From assembly GCA_945906915.1 (NCBI GenBank), contig CAMDSI010000003.1:1-37953 (forward strand): a DNA stretch of 37,953 nt. Direction: 5' to 3'. Below, piece after piece: positions 34,600 to 37,953 of the stretch; the first letter of the stretch is position 1; each line of letters opens with the position of its first letter. The translations under genes were made by a program, and so were the position numbers. The notes beneath the pieces were generated by a model that did no database searches, was not told the origin of the DNA, and saw only the letters and a program-made list of their open reading frames with translations. This DNA comes from Spirosoma fluviale (GTDB lineage: Bacteria; Bacteroidota; Bacteroidia; Cytophagales; Spirosomataceae).

Positions 34600-35076
34600 A
34601 TGATTTTACGCAAAGCAAGGCTTGAAGATATACCCACCATACAAGAAATTGCAGAGGAAGCCTGGAGGCCTACTTATGGGCTTATTTTGACAGAGGAACA
34701 GACCATGTATATGATTCCGATGATGTACAACACGGAATTAATTAGCGAGCAAATTGACTTGTTTTCAATGCTCGAGATGGATGGACATGCCATTGGCTAT
34801 TGTGCGTTTGAAAAAACCTCTGAAACGGATGGAAAATTACATAAACTCTATTTGCGTCCCTCTATAAAACAAAAAGGTGCAGGAAGCTTTATAATCGAGC
34901 AAATAAGCAACCAGGCTCGCTTATTAGGCCTTACATCTATCTATTTAAATGTAAATAAATTAAATTCTGCTGTAACTTTTTACCTCAAAAAAGGATTTAT
35001 AGTAGATCGTGAAATGATCTTAGACATAGGCAATGGCTACGTTATGGACGATTTTGTGATGCGATTATTCCTATAG
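34600..35076 (+). CDS. GNAT family N-acetyltransferase
   Basis: A 158-residue GNAT fold: LRKARLEDIPTIQEIAEEAW at the start, the core strand IGYCAFEKT, the acetyl-CoA loop region LRPSIKQKGAGSFIIEQISNQA and LNVNKLNSAVTFYLKKGF. The pyrophosphate-binding motif Q-x-x-G-x-G/A appears as QKGAGS. The acceptor is unknown. The start at 34600 (MILRKARL) removes 19 upstream residues that would overlap surE. The 3' end overlaps the convergent nucleoside phosphorylase by 35 bp, so the last codons are shared. Confidence 0.88.
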   Translation: MILRKARLEDIPTIQEIAEEAWRPTYGLILTEEQTMYMIPMMYNTELISEQIDLFSMLEMDGHAIGYCAFEKTSETDGKLHKLYLRPSIKQKGAGSFIIEQISNQARLLGLTSIYLNVNKLNSAVTFYLKKGFIVDREMILDIGNGYVMDDFVMRLFL

Positions 35077-35923
35077 CCTTTTCAATTAAGGACCTGATTT
35101 GACCTTCTGGATCTTGTGAGAATTCCTGCGTAATTCGATTCGCTAAAATAGCATTCAACGAAATCATTTCGTGTCCCATCGCACCAGCAAAAGCATAATA
35201 AGCCGCTGTCTCCATTTCAATGTTGGTGATTTCTTGCTCCCCTAATTTAGCCGCGGCTACTTTTGACAGAAAATCAGGTCTAATCGAATGCATCCGTATC
35301 GTTCGTCCCTGTGGCGCATAAAAACCTGGAGCGGTTAATGTTATGCCTTGGTAAGCATTCAATGAGGCAAATTGAGATAAAAGGGAAGCACTAGCACTTG
35401 CCGCATAAAGTGGCAAAGGGTAATCAATGGCTTTTGTCCATCGCGCCAGGACTTCTTCTGGCATAGACTGTGCCGAATCAAAGCCGTAAAACTGAGCCAA
35501 ATTATCAAAGCCTATCGCAGCTGTAGAAACTAAAATTGAATCCACGGGAATGTGCGCCTGAATACTTCCTGAGGTACCTATTCGAATTAAATGGAGGGAT
35601 CTTTTCTCTGCTTTTTCTGTCCGCGTTATAAAATCAATATTAACCAAAGCATCTAATTCATTCATCACAATCTCCACATTATCCGCCCCAATACCACTGG
35701 ATACTACCGCGATTCGTTTACCACCTAACAGGCCTAAATGCGTTACAAACTCCCGTTTTTGAATTTTCTCAGTCACCTCATCGAAATAGTGAGACACCGT
35801 AGGAACGCGCTCAGGATCCCCTACAAGAATAAGGGTATCTGGAATTTGATCAGGTCGTAAGTTCAAATGATAGGAACTACCATCCGGATTTATAATTAAG
35901 TCAGTGGGAGAGAAATAGGTCAT
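35042..35923 (-). CDS. Uridine-phosphorylase-like nucleoside phosphorylase
   Basis: A 293-residue PNP/UDP-family phosphorylase. It shows INPDGSSYHLNLRPDQIPDTLILVGDPERV, KREFVTHLG, VVSSGIGADNVEIVMNEL, IRIGTSGS and NIEMETAAYYAFAGAMG, the phosphate and ribose sites. It cleaves a nucleoside with phosphate to the base and ribose-1-phosphate. Uridine is the usual substrate in this Bacteroidota group, but that is not certain. I choose 35923 (MTYFSPTDLI); the longer frame would overlap the -7-like box TAAATTTG (35927-35934, minus). That box is only 3 nt before the ATG, so a leaderless transcript is possible. Confidence 0.9.
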   Translation of the reverse strand: MTYFSPTDLIINPDGSSYHLNLRPDQIPDTLILVGDPERVPTVSHYFDEVTEKIQKREFVTHLGLLGGKRIAVVSSGIGADNVEIVMNELDALVNIDFITRTEKAEKRSLHLIRIGTSGSIQAHIPVDSILVSTAAIGFDNLAQFYGFDSAQSMPEEVLARWTKAIDYPLPLYAASASASLLSQFASLNAYQGITLTAPGFYAPQGRTIRMHSIRPDFLSKVAAAKLGEQEITNIEMETAAYYAFAGAMGHEMISLNAILANRITQEFSQDPEGQIRSLIEKAIGIIASQNRP

Positions 35924-35964
35924 GCGCAAATTTATTGATAATTTTCCAATGTAATTAGCCATTC

Positions 35965-36405
35965 ATGAAAAGCACCAAATCCGAAATACATCTGAAACTA
36001 CGTTCTATTTTGGAAAAATCCCTAGAAGAGGCTCGTAGAGAGTATATTTTGGCCAAAGAATCCCGCGATTCTGATACAAAAAGTAGTGCCGGAGATAAAT
36101 TTGAAACGGGTCGCGAAATGATGCAAAGGGAGATGGATAAGTTAAGTGCTTTGGTAGATAATACGCTTAATTCCATAGCTAAATTAGACCGACTAACCGA
36201 TTTACCTGCTGCGGCGGTTATATCGGAGGGCAGTTTAGTAATAACAGATCAAGAAACGTATTATATATCCATTGGATATGGCAAGTTAGATGCTGTTTAT
36301 GCCATTTCTATCGAGTCACCACTCGGAGTAGAATTAAAAGGAAAAAGAGTAGCGGAGTGCATCGAAATGCGCGGCCGAAAAATCACAATAAAATCCATCT
36401 TATGA
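35965..36405 (+). CDS. GreA/GreB-like C-terminal-domain protein
   Basis: A 146-residue cytoplasmic protein. Residues 1-75 are helical and highly charged (EIHLKLRSILEKSLEEARREYILAKESRDSDTKSSAGDKFETGREMMQREMDKL), likely a coiled coil. Residues 80-146 form beta strands (GSLVITDQETYYISIGYGKL, VYAISIESPLGVELKGKRVAE). This pattern resembles a GreA/GreB or Rnk-type fold, and such genes are sometimes misnamed 3-oxoacyl-ACP synthase in Bacteroidota databases. A transcription-elongation role is an inference from fold only. It overlaps the next gene by 4 bp (ATGA). Confidence 0.7.
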   Translation: MKSTKSEIHLKLRSILEKSLEEARREYILAKESRDSDTKSSAGDKFETGREMMQREMDKLSALVDNTLNSIAKLDRLTDLPAAAVISEGSLVITDQETYYISIGYGKLDAVYAISIESPLGVELKGKRVAECIEMRGRKITIKSIL

Positions 36406-36728
36406 AAAATGCGCACTATTTCTATCTTTTACTTTCCTTAGTAGGAGGCAGTTTCACCTTTTACTTTGTGTATGAAGGGATGATGCTAAACAAGGGGAAA
36501 TTCGATGTAATTGATTTTGTCCAAAGCACTTGGACATCAAACCCCTATGCTAAAAGTTTAAGCTGTGATTTTTGGACAGGAGCCATAGCAGGTACCTTTT
36601 TTATACTGATAGAGGGATTGCGTATTAAAATCAAATACCTGTATCTTTATTTATTAGCAACTGTTTTAATCGGATTTGCCTTTGCATTCCCTTTATTTTT
36701 ATTTGCTAGACACCGTCAATTAGCCTAA
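36402..36728 (+). CDS. DUF2834 membrane protein
   Basis: 108 residues with three predicted membrane helices (YFYLLLSLVGGSFTFYFVYEG, DFWTGAIAGTFFILIEGLRI and YLYLLATVLIGFAFAFPLFLFARH). The FFILIEGLRIKIKYLY loop and the LIGFAFAFPLFLFAR ending are typical of DUF2834 proteins. Function unknown. It is translationally coupled to the GreA-like gene through an ATGA overlap. The start at 36402 replaces an upstream ATG at 36357 in the same frame that would overlap the preceding CDS further. Confidence 0.78.
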   Translation: MKNAHYFYLLLSLVGGSFTFYFVYEGMMLNKGKFDVIDFVQSTWTSNPYAKSLSCDFWTGAIAGTFFILIEGLRIKIKYLYLYLLATVLIGFAFAFPLFLFARHRQLA

Positions 36729-36736
36729 TATATTAT

Positions 36737-37087
36737 ATGGAAGAATACATTTTGACCTTTCCGGAGGCCACACAAAAGATTTTAATCGAAGTACGTGATG
36801 CCATTCGCTCTGTCGTGCCGGAAGAAACGGAGGAAACGATGTCTTATGACATGCCTACCTTCAAATTAAATGGAAATCTGATACATTTTGCAGCTTGGAA
36901 TAACCATTTAGGCTTTTACCCCACACCGAGTGGAATCAAAAATTTTGTTCAAGAATTAGCTCCTTATGAAGGGTCGAAAGGTGCCATTAAGTTCCCATAT
37001 CACTCGCCTATGCCTTTGGAACTAATAAAAGAGATTACCATTTTTCGAGTTCAAGAGAATTTAACTAAAAAGAAAAAAGACTCATGA
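36737..37087 (+). CDS. DUF1801 / YdhG-like protein
   Basis: A 116-residue single-domain protein matching DUF1801: YILTFPEATQKILIEVRDAIRSVVPEETEETMSYDMPTFKLNGNLIHFAAWNNHLGFYPTP and a terminal IKFPYHSPMPLELIKEI. Members have been called iron chaperones or YdhG-like proteins, but the function is not settled. It lies 8 nt after the DUF2834 gene, so it probably shares the transcript. It overlaps convergent trhO by 6 bp. Confidence 0.87.
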   Translation: MEEYILTFPEATQKILIEVRDAIRSVVPEETEETMSYDMPTFKLNGNLIHFAAWNNHLGFYPTPSGIKNFVQELAPYEGSKGAIKFPYHSPMPLELIKEITIFRVQENLTKKKKDS

Positions 37088-37953
37088 TTGAGCCTTTTTT
37101 TGTTTTTCGATCTTTTCTGTTCGTTTAAAAGATTTAAATCCTAGTTCCGGCGAATACCCTACCGATTGTTTGGAATAATATCCTTTGTCATTGTATGGCC
37201 GTTTTCTAGGATGTTCTTTACATTCCGATGAACAAGCACCTTCCATTTCTTTTAGACAAGCCGGGCAAATCGCTAAATGCTCATTGCATTCTGGATTTGC
37301 ACAATTGACCATATGATCTGATTTTGTTTGGCATACATGACAGGTAGAAACAACTTCCGGATTAATGGAATTAACAGCGGTGGCCACCCGGTTATCGAAT
37401 ACATAGCAAGAACCGTCAAAATCCTCGCCACCTTCTTCTAATCCATATTTAATAATGCCACCATGCAATTGATAGACATCTTTAAACCCTTTTTCTAATA
37501 AATAGGCAGATGCCTTCTCGCATTTAATTCCTCCGGTACAATACGTAATTACTTTTTTATCTTTCAAATGTTCAATCTCTTGCATATGATCGGGCAAATC
37601 ACGCAGATTTTCCATGTCAAAAGTATAAGCCCCTTTAAAGCGACCTAATTCGTGTTCATAGTTCGAACGCATATCGACTAAAACTACATCAGGATCATTT
37701 TTCAGTAATTGCTTAAATTCTTTCGGCTTCAAATGCTTCCCGGTTCTGACGCGAGGATCAACTCCTAAATCCGAATGGACAATTTCATTCTTCACCCTCA
37801 CGTGAAGCTTATTAAATGTATGGGCTTCGTGGTAATCAATTTTGAAGTCAAAATCGGAACCAGCAAAAATCGGATCAGATTCCAGCCATTGCATATACGT
37901 ATCGCAATCTGCTTTTAGCCCTGAAACAGTTCCATTCAAACCTTCTTCAGCAA
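37082..37953 (-). CDS. trhO: tRNA uridine(34) hydroxylase TrhO / rhodanese-domain protein, partial (N-terminus beyond window)
   Basis: About 290 residues of a larger protein. The frame stays open to the window edge through AEEGLNGTVSG, a family signature, so the true start lies beyond 37953. The rhodanese domain has VLVDMRSNYEHELGRFKGA and the active-site loop YCTGGIKCEKAS. The C-terminal part carries a Cys-rich zinc-finger-like region (CHVCQTKSDHMVNCANPECNEHLAICPACL and CSSEC), as in longer TrhO/YceA proteins. It makes 5-hydroxyuridine at U34 of tRNAs. A basic C-terminal tail (KRTEKIEKQKKAQS) follows. Confidence 0.92.
   Translation of the reverse strand, partial: AEEGLNGTVSGLKADCDTYMQWLESDPIFAGSDFDFKIDYHEAHTFNKLHVRVKNEIVHSDLGVDPRVRTGKHLKPKEFKQLLKNDPDVVLVDMRSNYEHELGRFKGAYTFDMENLRDLPDHMQEIEHLKDKKVITYCTGGIKCEKASAYLLEKGFKDVYQLHGGIIKYGLEEGGEDFDGSCYVFDNRVATAVNSINPEVVSTCHVCQTKSDHMVNCANPECNEHLAICPACLKEMEGACSSECKEHPRKRPYNDKGYYSKQSVGYSPELGFKSFKRTEKIEKQKKAQS

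Overview
The window looks like a chromosomal segment of a Bacteroidota bacterium, most likely a Cytophagales-type genome. The evidence is a gldC gliding gene, a DUF5686 outer-membrane protein, a long-form IspG, type II and type III glutamine synthetases side by side, a LuxC-like reductase divergent from a dicluster ferredoxin, and promoter-like TAnnTTTG -7 elements with almost no Shine-Dalgarno sequences. The DNA is AT-rich and tightly packed. I found 37 protein genes, of which the two at the window ends are partial. I found no rRNA, tRNA, CRISPR array, insertion sequence or prophage gene.

Layout. 1-11.5 kb is core metabolism and information processing: partial DUF5686 protein (-), class III aminotransferase (+), trxA, dnaE and a DUF2461 gene (-), trpS and a PAP2 phosphatase (+), a LuxC-like acyl-CoA reductase (-), and a ferredoxin (+). 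11.5-19.5 kb is a nitrogen-acquisition island: an outer-membrane porin and an Amt ammonium channel form one operon. Beyond it lie mtaB and then divergent genes for a type II and a type III glutamine synthetase. The porin-amt operon sits between two composite intergenic blocks, each made of degenerate 7-bp tandem repeats around terminator hairpins. Three degenerate ~52-bp direct repeats lie directly upstream of its promoter.

19.5-25.6 kb holds an acidic unknown protein, rsmE, a fatty-acid desaturase, a 2-oxoacid dehydrogenase E2, cinA, gldC and a secreted thioredoxin-fold protein. 25.6-30.4 kb (-) holds a GH109-type glycosidase/oxidoreductase followed by a sugar MFS transporter, then ispG and a tiny membrane protein. 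30.5-32.3 kb (+) is a pterin operon: an animal-like PTPS, FolE and an SDR that lacks the usual catalytic tyrosine. 32.3-38 kb contains a CDF metal transporter with unusual metal-site residues and a Cys-rich tail, a Nudix hydrolase, surE, an acetyltransferase, a nucleoside phosphorylase, a GreA-like protein, DUF2834 and DUF1801 proteins, and a partial trhO.

How it works together. The clearest module takes ammonium across the outer membrane (porin) and inner membrane (Amt) and assimilates it with two unrelated glutamine synthetases. Convergent gene pairs repeatedly overlap by 4-35 bp, which suggests strong genome compaction. Most genes are ordinary. The parts most worth a second look are the heptamer arrays, the 52-bp upstream repeats, the pterin operon and the CDF protein.
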